The notes beneath the pieces were generated by a model that was not told the origin of the DNA, made no database searches, and saw only the letters and a list, made by a program, of their open reading frames with translations. Source: Coniferiporia sulphurascens (taxonomy: Eukaryota > Basidiomycota > Agaricomycetes > Hymenochaetales > Hymenochaetaceae). From it: DNA of 64,000 bases. Location of the stretch: NCBI GenBank assembly GCA_002794785.1, contig NBBA01000007.1, positions 620,001-684,000 of the forward strand, written 5' to 3'. Shown in pieces: positions 51,155-61,085 of this stretch. How positions within the stretch are numbered: the first letter of the stretch is position 1; each line of letters starts with the position of its first letter. A program made the position numbers and the translations under genes.

Positions 51155-52117
51155 ATGTTCCGTCCTAATCATAATTTTCTTCCTGCCACGAACGCGTTCG
51201 CTACGGCCCTCACCAGCCACGGTCAGCCGAAGACGTCAACGGGGACACCCATCCGCCACGTTCTCAACGGTCGACTCGGCGACTATACTTTCAAGAAGAA
51301 GCTTGGTCAAGGAGGTTTCGGTACAGTCTACCTCGCCGAGACTTCCCTTGGAGGCGAACGCACCCTCGTCGCCGTCAAAGTTGTCAAGCGTTTGGGTCTG
51401 GAAAGAACCTTCTCAACCAATCTTCTCTATGATGAGCAGGAATATATGGCTTACTTTACTATGCATGACAGATTCGGTTTCTTCCCCCACCTAATCGAGT
51501 CATTCTCCGACTCCCACAATTTTTATCTGGTCTCCGAATACATCCCCGGCGGGACGCTCAGAGACGAGATGAATAGGAACGGTGGCAAGCTCTCTCCGGA
51601 ACGTGTAAAGTTCGTGATGGCTCAATGCATCGTGATCATCGAGCATATGCACCGACATGGCGTGATGCACCGGGATATTAAGCCTGAGAACATTCTGATT
51701 GATGCTGTTGGGAATGTTGTGCTTACTGATTTCGGTCTTTCGCGCAGATTCTGCTCGGTGAGCGTGATCAAGGGCGGCGCGTACTATATTGAGCCCGTTC
51801 GGTTCTCGATCAGCAATTGCGGCACGCTGGGATACATGGCTCCGGAGGTGGTGTTTGGCGAGTACTACTCTTACCAAGCCGATATGTATTCGCTGGGATG
51901 TATGCTGCATGAGATGACGTTCGGATTTCTTCCTTTTCCACAGAGGGACGCGAGTCAGCTCATGGATGCGATAAGGAATTACGACCTTCAAATCCCAATG
52001 TATTCGGTCGACTGGGATACTTACAGCCTGATGATTCAGTTACTCTTGGTCAATCCTTGCGAACGGTTGAATGCTGTGGGTGCAAAGTGTCAGCCGTACT
52101 TTTCCCTTATCGACTAA
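51155..52117 (+). CDS. Serine/threonine protein kinase, catalytic part (ends at an in-frame TAA)
   Basis: Intronless 320-aa frame with a complete kinase domain: glycine loop GQGGFG (51-56), VAVK lysine (75), catalytic MHRDIKPENI (about 171-180), TDFGLS (191-196), GTLGYMAPEV (about 223-232) and ADMYSLGCML. The order, and the position near AGC/CAMK-type kinases, fit a Ser/Thr kinase, but the subfamily is unclear. The frame stops at TAA after QPYFSLID, where related kinases continue with Trp and a tail. Downstream codons stay in the same frame (THIEMRDYMVPAEWAPPI), so the stop looks like a mutation, sequencing error or read-through site. Lack of introns contrasts with neighbours and may mean a retrocopy. 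Confidence 0.8.
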   Translation: MFRPNHNFLPATNAFATALTSHGQPKTSTGTPIRHVLNGRLGDYTFKKKLGQGGFGTVYLAETSLGGERTLVAVKVVKRLGLERTFSTNLLYDEQEYMAYFTMHDRFGFFPHLIESFSDSHNFYLVSEYIPGGTLRDEMNRNGGKLSPERVKFVMAQCIVIIEHMHRHGVMHRDIKPENILIDAVGNVVLTDFGLSRRFCSVSVIKGGAYYIEPVRFSISNCGTLGYMAPEVVFGEYYSYQADMYSLGCMLHEMTFGFLPFPQRDASQLMDAIRNYDLQIPMYSVDWDTYSLMIQLLLVNPCERLNAVGAKCQPYFSLID

Positions 52118-52939
52118 ACACATATCGAGATGCGCGATTATATGGTTCCTGCTGAGTGGGCGCCTCCGATCGGTGCTATTGACGATAGCAAGGTAATCGG
52201 GAAGGATGTTCTTATTGACAAATGTGCTTTGCGCAGGGGACAGGCTTATTCGCCTCGCGACGACAAGTTCGTAATGCGACAGCGAAAGCCGAACGTTAGG
52301 CGACCGGGCACTCAGCAACCGAAGCAAGAAAGGACGGGCGTCGGGCGGATGGCTCTGGATCGCATCGACCGGGCGTGCATACGACGCTTGGGGATCGGCG
52401 TCGTTCGCGATGTCGTGCCCCGAGTCGTCGAGCCGTCGGTCGTTGAGGTCCAGCCCACCGCTCCCGTACGCATCGTGCAAGTTCCGGTGGAGAAGCGAAC
52501 TGCCGCCATCGACATTCCGATCAATCGAGGGAATCCGGATCGCGGGCGCGGCTTCGACAACCAGGTTCTTTCAACCTCCGATTACTCGATTTCGGCCGTC
52601 GACGAGTTACTGCTTAGGACGTCGGGCTGCCGCGGGGTTCGAGGTTTGTTCGTTGCTAACCATGACAGTTCGTCTGGTCTAGGGTCGACGGCGTTCGACG
52701 CAGAGAACGACACGCCTGGCCTGCCTGGATTGTATGTTTCTGGAAGCACGCTCTCACCGACTACCGGACCCGTCACACCGATCCGGAGGCAGTCGGGGAT
52801 GTCAGACGCCACAGACTTGAAAGACGAGGAACGAAGACCGTGCGGCGTCGGGGACGATGGTGGTGCGATGGATGTGGTGGGACGAGGAGCGGTGGATGCC
52901 GTGCTCCGTTTCTTCCGTGCTTCCGTTCCGTTTCATTGA
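52118..52939 (+). CDS. C-terminal tail of the same kinase frame after the in-frame stop
   Basis: In frame with 51155-52117, 273 codons after the TAA. It starts with the usual end of a kinase domain (MVPAEWAPPIGAIDD) and continues as a low-complexity, Arg/Pro/Ser-rich tail. An internal ATG at 52130 could start it separately, but a protein lacking the kinase core has no clear role. Open over more than 800 nt, so loss of the reading is recent if it is lost at all. Confidence 0.5.
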   Translation, partial: THIEMRDYMVPAEWAPPIGAIDDSKVIGKDVLIDKCALRRGQAYSPRDDKFVMRQRKPNVRRPGTQQPKQERTGVGRMALDRIDRACIRRLGIGVVRDVVPRVVEPSVVEVQPTAPVRIVQVPVEKRTAAIDIPINRGNPDRGRGFDNQVLSTSDYSISAVDELLLRTSGCRGVRGLFVANHDSSSGLGSTAFDAENDTPGLPGLYVSGSTLSPTTGPVTPIRRQSGMSDATDLKDEERRPCGVGDDGGAMDVVGRGAVDAVLRFFRASVPFH

Positions 52940-55685
52940 TTCTTTTTCTTTTATATTCTTTTGGTTCATGATTCCTCACGATTTAACATTCCTTTTACTC
53001 ATTTGTTCCCATGACCCCTTCCTATCTCCATCTTCATAAAGCGCATGTTCTCCCCATTCGATCCTTGAGCGACGAGCGGAGGAGGCGAAGGCACGCGCTT
53101 CCTCTGCTCGCCGTTTAAGCGAACCGGAACTGGGGAGGCTCCAAAAACATTTTAAAAAAAGAAAAGAATAAAAAATTCCTCTTCTCTCTTCTCTCGTCCC
53201 CCGTCTCCCGTCTTTTGTTTCTCCTAATTTCCCTGTCCCCTTTTCCCCATTCCATTTGATCCCTCGTTTCCCATTCTTTCAGTTCGAGTTGCTTCTTCCG
53301 ATCGGTGACAGCGGGTGCGCACGCCAGGGGGGCCGAAGGCACTCGGCTTCTCTGTACGCTGCATCGCTGCATCATCGTCGGAGCACTTGCTCCCAGCTTA
53401 TGCCATATCCGAAATACCGTGGACGGCGGGATAGTCGAAGGCACTCGGCTATCCTGTCGTCCCGATAGCGCGGGGGGCTGGGACTAGGCACATTGAAGCA
53501 CCTCAAACTCTTCTTCTCCCCTTTTTCTATTACATTCGTTCCGTACCCTCTCCCACTGATTCTACCTCCTCATGTTCAATACTTTCCGACTCCCATTACC
53601 CTTGCCCTTGCCGATTTTCCAGATTCTCCGTCGCCGCCTGTCAGGTCGCTCACCCGCCGTCATTTGTTTTCAGGACCGATGCCTAGCACAGGGGGCCCAT
53701 GACCCTCATAAGTCTTTTCCTTTCTTTTCATTATACTCTCGATTAATGGCGTTCTTAGACTCCAGCACCCCTCGTCGCTCATTTCGTACACTTTTATCTC
53801 CTCGGGCAAGTCCATCTGATCCAGCCCGCCCGTCAGTCGCTCAGCAAACCAGGACCCGCGTCCAGCGCGGGGGCCCATACCCCTGACTCTCTGTACTCCA
53901 TTTCCACTCATCGCCTGCTCCTACAGCCGCCCACCACTGCTCGAGCGCCCGCTCCTTCTTATTCCACGACCATCTCCCACTTTGTCAGTATCGTAGCGCA
54001 GACTGCCCGCCGCCCGGGGACCTATATTGGGCAAGCCGCAGCGAAGAAGCCCCAAACCTCCCGCATCTCTGGCGCCGGCGCCGACATCACTCCCTGTCAG
54101 CCCTGGTGGTAGCGCATAAGTTTTGAGTGAATCCTGCCTACTGTATCGGCTGCACCCTCTACACTTTTATCTTCCCTATTTTTGCGTTCATGTTTATTTG
54201 TGTATGCGTTGTAATCGATATTAGATAGCAATTATACTTATCACTATATACATAACTGACTATAGCACTTCCGAAAGTAAGCTGAAAAAATTCAAACACC
54301 AAGACCGCCGAGCCCCATACCTTACAGTACCATCCGGAATCCGGATGAATTTTAAATATGTCAATCCGAGAGAAAACTGAGCTCAGAAACTTGTAAATGA
54401 ATTATCTCGGACTTTTGAGCAATATAGTTTCCATTTACAGTAATCGTGCTTATTTGTCCCACGTTTTGGGCAGGCGTTGGTTGCCCTGAATTGCCCTCAC
54501 TCTCACTTTCAACTCGATTGGCTTGCAAACGTTATCGGAACCCAAGTTTGCTCGCCAGTTCTGTTCAACCACTGACACCCCTCCGAGCCCCTTGAAAGGC
54601 GTTTATTCCGGTCCATTGGAAGATACAAATTTTCTCGCCCACTTAGTGAGCCGAAGAGAGGATAACTGTTCAACTGTTGCCAGAGTGATTTCGTTCTACT
54701 CCAGCAATTAATTGACACGTCTCTAAGGTCCCAAGTTCAACGAGCGCCGCATGCGGCTGCCATGTCCCCAATAAAGTGCATTTGCGGAGACATCGTCCTG
54801 CTGTCGGGCCTCACATGAAGAGCGCATTTCGCTCCCAGCTAGGCCATGTACCAACCGCCTCGACCGTGTGCGCACTAATCTCCAACATAAGATGAGTCCT
54901 TATTGAGTTGTCGGATTGAGAGAAACACGTACGCACTAGGGAATAAGCCTTCGAGTCTCGTCGCACCACCGGGTTACAGCAGCCGACTAGTTGTGCCGCC
55001 GGCCCGTCCCGTCCAGTACAACATTCCGAAGAAGCAGCGGTATCATGTGACGGCACCCTCTGAAATTTTCGGATGATGGTCAGAGGAAACCTCGGAGTCT
55101 GTACCCTCGACTCGGAACTTCATCGTGCACTCTCCGAGCTTGTGACATTGCTTTCCTGGAACACACTTCCCGCTCGCGTCAATACTTATCTCCGGGCGTA
55201 ATTGCGGGACCGCAGGAAAACGGACATGTGAGCCCGATGGAGGTTATACGACTCGAATTGACTGTGAAAGAAAACAAGAAGATTGTTCGAGACTACCTCT
55301 TTTGGCTGCTCCAACACACGCATTCGGCGGCCCCAAAACAAAACGCGACTGAGCTCTTTCATGACTTTTTGCCCCCGCAAGGCACGCGGCAGTTATAACC
55401 CGAGTCGTCGCTTGTCTGTATACTTGGCACTGGGCGGCCCGCCGCTACGCAACCGAGAAGCCTGTGCTCTGTGCTTTTTTCCGTTCTGGGGTCACATCCT
55501 CATGCCTTCCAATGAATTACGGAGAAACATGGAGTCGATATCGAGCATTGATGGACGACCTTGCTGCTGGCATGTTCCACGATGACAGTAGTACACGCAT
55601 GCAACAAAAATCGCTCTCCGCGTATAAAGACGGTCGTAGCGAGGGTGCCAAATTGTAGATCTGCCCCAGTGACCTTGCCTCTGCA
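52940..55685. other. Intergenic; no gene; GH12 promoter at the right end
   Basis: Polypyrimidine-rich at 53170-53260. A word GAAGGCACTCGGCT occurs twice (about 53335 and 53438). No motif-bearing frame. A TATA box (GTATAAAG) at about 55621-55628 lies some 60 nt upstream of the GH12 ATG. Confidence 0.45.
55621..55628 (+). promoter_or_regulatory. TATA box of the GH12 gene
   Basis: GTATAAAG about 60 nt before the start codon, in a GC-balanced context. Position suits a core promoter. Confidence 0.5.
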
Positions 55686-56756
55686 ATGAAGACCACCTCC
55701 GCCCTCGCCTCTCTCCTGGCTCTGATCCCTGCCTCTCTCGCTGCGTCGACACCGGAGCTTTCTGCGCGGGCGACTGTCGACACAAGTGTGCACTGTGGAC
55801 AATGGGACAGTGCTACAGCAGGCAACTACGTGCTCAACCTTGACCAGTGGGGCATCAGCGGCGCAACCGGTTCACAATGCGGACAGGTCACATCTTTGTC
55901 CGGCACCGACGTCGCGTGGAAGACGAACTGGACATGGTCCGGCGGAAGCCAGTACCAAGTTAAGACTTTCACCGACATCCAGCTTAACGTAGGCATCAAT
56001 ACCCAGCTCAGCAAAATTTCCAGCATGCCGGTGTGTATACAGTTTCAGACATATTACCGTCAAGCGGAAACTGAATACATTTGTTTAGACAACGTGGGAC
56101 TGGTCGTACAGCCTGTCGAGCTCTGCTGTCGCGGACGTTGCCTACGACCTCTTCACCGCAAACTCCGCGTCGGGCTCCAACGTCAACGAGATTATGGTTT
56201 GGCTCGCCAACTATGACGCCGGCCCAATTTCTGCTGTGTATAATTCTGCCGGCCAAGCCGTCCCCATCGAGACTGACCTCAGCATTTCTGGCTACTCGTG
56301 GCAAGTGTCAACCTCCGCCCGCCGAATGGCGAACGCCAGCTGATGTTTCCGTGTCTATACATTACAGGAACCTCTACTTTGGCTCAAACGGTACAAACAA
56401 CGTATACTCTTTTTTGCCGAGCTCGGGCAGTTCCATTACTAGCTTCAGCGGCGACATTAATGACTTCCTCACCGTGAGCCTCACTTCTCCTAGCTTTATT
56501 CCGGTATCATATAACCTCATGTCTTTGCGCACCGACTCGTTCACTCTAGTACCTTACATCTGAGCAAGGCGTAAGCACGTCACAATACCTGACGACCGCA
56601 CAGGCGGGCACCGAGCCAACGTCCGGAACGGGTACTCTAACGACGTACGTTTTTCTTGTATCTTCTACAATATGGCGGAATTGATATTGACGAAAACGAT
56701 ATATTACCTGATTGGCTGAACACAGTTCGAAGTACAGTCTCGTGATTAACAGCTAA
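55686..56756 (+). CDS. Secreted glycoside hydrolase family 12 (endo-glucanase/xyloglucanase)
   Basis: Five exons (55686-56030, 56089-56300, 56368-56473, 56550-56644, 56726-56756) give 262 aa in phase. A signal peptide ([20 protein letters not shown]) directs secretion. Family features: [40 protein letters not shown], the nucleophile region [18 protein letters not shown] (Glu in EIMVW), [39 protein letters not shown], and the acid/base region [15 protein letters not shown] (Glu in GTEP). Intron 2 has a GC donor (TG/GCAAGT), needed to make GYSWNLYFG. Acts on beta-1,4-glucans or xyloglucan of plant cell walls; the exact substrate cannot be told. Convergent with the GH92 gene. Confidence 0.93.
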
Positions 56757-57199
56757 AGGAAGCCGGGAGCGTGCAACGCGCCTCATTCGTCTGTCTCATC
56801 CCCTTCCGTATTTCTCTGCGGAGTACCAGTGCGTTGGAATGTAAAGAACAGTACTTCGTAGTCGTAATTCTCAGAATCTAGGGAACACTTTATGTTATTA
56901 GCACCTTGACGTTTGCAGCAGAATCTGAGAAGATGCATGGTTCAAGTTCGGCACGAATTTGTTACGGATCGTAAGGTTAAATCCGAGCACAATATAACGT
57001 CCGTGAGGGTCTAAGCATCTTCGCATACCAAATGTCCGGCCGCTTTTCTTCATTGGCACTCCGACTGTCCGCGCTCGAGTTAAAACGATCACCAAAAAGC
57101 ATTTCTCCATTTCTCATTTCTGCTCTCACCGAATTCGCACCCTGGATTCCTAAGACGGAAACAGGACGAACGTTAAAGTAATAATTACTACCTTTAGCT
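56757..57199. other. Convergent 3' region of GH12 and GH92
   Basis: No gene seen; holds both 3'UTRs. Confidence 0.5.
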
Positions 57200-60100
57200 T
57201 CACACATCCACGATCCTCCGCAAAAATGGAAAACCGGCCGTCGCGAGCGAGTCAGGTAGCGCTTGGTTCGAGGACCCACACCCCCTCGTTTGCGCAGCCC
57301 CCGCATCATTATCAACACTGATCACGATCTCTCCGCCACCAACGACGTCATCGAAAGAAATCCAGCACAGAGAGTCGTGTGTTTTTCCGTTGATAGTTAC
57401 GTTTGTGACGTACAAACTACTGTTAGATGGTGGCGTTGCCGAAAGGGAGGTCGAGTCAAAGCCCCGAACGGTGAACTTCGTTGATGTGTCCAGGAAGTCG
57501 TTATGTATGGTGAATGCGGAGAGCAAGGGCGAGTTGAGCAGGAGCTGCTTCGACGAGGGGACAGGGTAGAGGCCTAAGATGTGGAACGTGAGGAGGGCAG
57601 CCATCGCACCGCTGTCGTCGTTCCCAGGGATCTACAAACGGTGAGTTTGTTGGTTATGAGACATCGCTAAGCCATAAATATGCTCACACCGCCGATCCCA
57701 GTTCCGAAATCCTTGTACACTACGTCCCTGACTTGCAAAGCAGACAGGTCAGGTCTGTTTGCATAATGGAACGCCAGAGGCATTGCGAAGGATGGCTCAT
57801 TTCCAGCAAGGAAATATCCCTTTGTGAAGTAATGTGATCTACATATTTTATTTATGAGCAACTCACAAATGAAGTGAAAAGAGTCACTAATACTGACGTG
57901 CGATTGACGAATGTTTCCGCGCCTCCCATGAGCTCCACCATCGTTGACATGGAATGAGGGGCAAAGAAACTATATTCCCATGACGAGGCTAATAATAGTC
58001 CTCAGTACATACAGTGCACCAAAAAAGGAGAAGAACCTACATTCATAAAATCCAACGTCGTTATCGGTTCCACGAGCGCATGAGTGACCTACAGTATCGA
58101 GAGGGGAGCAATCGACAGGGTCACTGAACGCGAACGTTCCATTCTGCAGGCAGTCAGAAATTTGTACTCATGGACAAATGTAATTTGCAATGGCTCACCG
58201 CATACCGTCTTTGTGAAAAGCCGGTGAACCCATCACTCGTTACATTCGGGTCCCAGACATTCACAAAGCCCATTGACCTATTTCCGTATTTGTAGATGTC
58301 GTCAGAAGACTTTCCGAGTGCAATTCCAGCCTGTCGGACGGCGAAGTCTCCTAAAGCGTACTGGGACCCTCCTTAACGGTTTCCCGACCTCAGGGAGCTG
58401 CATCTCTCACCTCAAGCGTGCGTGATGCCTCACGCGTTGGAAGGCCGGTCGCGCCGGAAGGATCGGTCCAGTCCGTGGGGATGTAGTCGAACATTTTCCA
58501 GGCTGTATTCTGGCGGCCAACTGCCCGGACGAAATAAATGAGGTCGTATGTCATGGGTTCATTAAAGAGATCGCATACTCATGTACCAATTTGGGGGCTG
58601 CGGATTAAGGGTAGTTAGCATGCAACAAAGTACATCAACCCTTGAGACCTCACCGTATTTTCTGCGGTATCTACTAGCGCTTGGTATAAATCGTCCACTG
58701 GAACACCTAATTCAGCACCACGAGCTCCATACTTGACCGCAAAGTCTCCAAGGATGGGCATGCCGTCGCTGCCGCCTTGTACGTAACCCCTATGCAGAAA
58801 AAGAGATGAGACAGTTGTCGAAAAAGATAGTGGCAAAACTGAGCAAACTTCTTCGTGTTCGACCTGCACTCTGGGATGTATCCTATAACGGAATCCCAGC
58901 ATTAGTATAGGAATCTTTTTTAGCGCAGGTCAGCGATATGAACTCACCAGAGTCTCTCCATCCATCTACATAGGCATTCACGATTTCCGCCCACTCTCGA
59001 GGTGAAGTAAGCGATAAGAGAGGGTGCACTGTCCTAAATGTATCCCAGGAACTATAGAGAAGTACGCGTTAGCCAGACCGATCAACCATGTCTGATCTTT
59101 TTACTCCACCAAAAAAGTGCATCATAAAATAGGTAAGGCGAGTCCCAGTACGGATTCTCGTCCGTAAGATTGGCAGGTACGAGTTGAGAGCGGTACAGCT
59201 GTTATAAAATGAGGTGATTGAGCGGTAAAACTAAATTGGCAAGACGCACGGACGAATAAAGAAGTTCAACCACTGTTGGGTCTTCAGCGGCAAGATCGAT
59301 CTCAATTCTGCTGAGAACGTCCTCCCACTTGCTGTCAGAGGCACTCTGCACGGCATCCCAATCCCAGTCGGGGATTTCCTCCTCGGCGTTCGAGCACGCT
59401 TGGTCTGTGCTGAGGAAAGACACGCCAAACCGCGCAAGGACCGTCCGGGGCGCGGAACCAGACGACGAATCGAACGATAGAAGGGCCCCGGCCTGGATTG
59501 TCGAGGGAGACGACGTGTACGAAAATGACAGTGTGTTGGAGTTTTGCGTGACGATGATATCGGTAGGGCTGGAGCTATTGATCGACTGGTATGTCCCTGA
59601 TTGCGATAATATCTGGCTGGTGTTCCCGGGCGGGGCGAAATCGTAGCAAGCGTAGGCAGTATAATTATCGGTTCCATAGCTCTGCAAGAACGCAAATAAA
59701 TTATGTTCCTTGCGAAATGAGTAAAACGTCTCACTTGGAGGAAAGTGCCAGAAAGAGTGACTCGGCTAGTTGATGAGTCTATATCAAGAGTACCGCCCTC
59801 GAATGACCTCTGGAGATCATTTGTGAGATCCACTACGACGAGAGTGTCGTTCAAATCAGAAGGGTAAGTGAACCGGATCAAGCCCGCTCGCCGAGTGGAA
59901 GTTGCCTCCAACTTGATGCCGTTGATGAAGGCTGAAGTGAAGTAACCAGGCTTTGCCGCTTCGTAGACATATCATTAGACATTTTTTCACCATTAAATTA
60001 TTTGCAAAGTATACCGTCAGCTCCAGCGGCCCTCAGGGCCTTTCTCGCTTCAATACCGACCGGACAATCTTCAAACGAGCAATTCGACAAGGGGAAGAGC

Positions 60101-60572
60101 GGAAAAAACCCATATCCTCCTTCGGTGTTCCCACCAGTCCCCTCATCGTGCATAAGCGATATACCTGGGTGGACAGCTATCAACGAAACGCTGGCCAACA
60201 CTAAAATGATCAAAACGTACCAGTGACGGAGGAGTTATCGGCGATGTAGCCGGCCTGTCTCGGGGTCTCGTCAACATCAATGCCAACCTGGAGTTGATGT
60301 AAATTGTGATCAGTTGTGGCATTAAATTCTGCGCGTTTCTACGAAAGAATGATGATGTGAAAAGAACAGCGCACCTTTACCATAGCGTGAGGCACGGCAG
60401 CACCAGGAAAGCCATTTCCCCCGCTGCCACCATTTGCTCCGGACGAAGTTCCAATAAACAGGTTAACGAGACTCGTGAGATTCGTCGAAGAGGCCGAACT
60501 AGCGGCTATAGCATTCCCGAGTAGCAGCAGAACGAAGACTCTTCCGAGCATGGTACCCATCACCGCAGACAA
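57200..60572 (-). CDS. Secreted glycoside hydrolase family 92 (alpha-1,2-mannosidase type)
   Basis: Sixteen exons (60572-60375, 60287-60221, 60164-60015, 59958-59735, 59681-59250, 59198-59110, 59051-58948, 58882-58864, 58789-58654, 58597-58579, 58520-58411, 58360-58199, 58143-58041, 57988-57898, 57838-57688, 57631-57200) give 828 aa in phase. A hydrophobic leader near residues 8-25 suggests secretion. Family motifs: LVNLFIGTSSGANGG and GNGFPGAAVPHAMVKVG, GISLMHDEGTGG, YGFFPLFPLSNC, LFCSWDTFRTVHPLLSL, RGYVQGGSDGMPILGDFAVK, YMIGRQNTAWKMFDYIPTDW, EYALGDFAVRQAGIALG, DCSPLDTVGHSC, WEYSFFAPHSMSTMVELMGG, GYFLAGNEPSF, FHYANRPDLSALQVRDVVY and GIPGNDDSGAMAALLTFHIL. Calcium-dependent exo-alpha-mannosidases of this family trim mannans. 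Two exons are only 19 nt. ATG alternatives at 60557 and 60548 would shorten the leader. Confidence 0.92.
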
Positions 60573-61085
60573 CTCGGCGGCGAATAAACAGACTACGAGG
60601 GGGGTTATTTTTACTTTACATTCGCACTGAGCGGCTTTTAATCTCTAATCGTAGTGCTTTATCACTTGACACGCCGAGGTTCGTTATTTGGTGCCTTTGG
60701 ATATCTTCACCAGGTGACTACCGAAAGTGCTGAGCGTAGCACGAGGTGCAGGCGCACGTTTCAAGTCTTCGGCAGTCGCGGCTCCGCAACTCCTGCTTAC
60801 TTTGCCACGGACTCTTCTGCAACTCATCAACAATTTCAAGAACGTGCTTTCGCGGAAGAAAGTGAATTAGATTAACCGATCGTTACTGATCGCCTCACGA
60901 TATAATCCAATAAATAGACAGAAAGGATCAAACGAGGCTCTTGCAAAGGTACTATGGACGTTTAACCATGTGATAAAGTAGAATGTTAGTGTACATGGGC
61001 GTGGCTGAAAGGCACGTGAGGTCCTCCGAATATATTAACGAACAGGTATAACGCTGCATTCCGCGGAATATGTGAGTGAGTATTT
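60573..61085. promoter_or_regulatory. GH92 promoter region
   Basis: Separates the GH92 start from the stop of the next minus-strand gene. No defined element picked. Confidence 0.35.

Noticed and set aside
52130..52939. The 269-codon frame after the kinase stop as a separate gene
   Set aside because: It is in the same frame as the kinase and begins with the end of a kinase domain, so it is better read as the tail of one interrupted gene.
58510..58597. Splicing GH92 exon 10 to an acceptor right before NTAWKMF
   Set aside because: Phase fails. The acceptor 11 nt upstream restores IGRQNTAWKMF, a conserved family segment.
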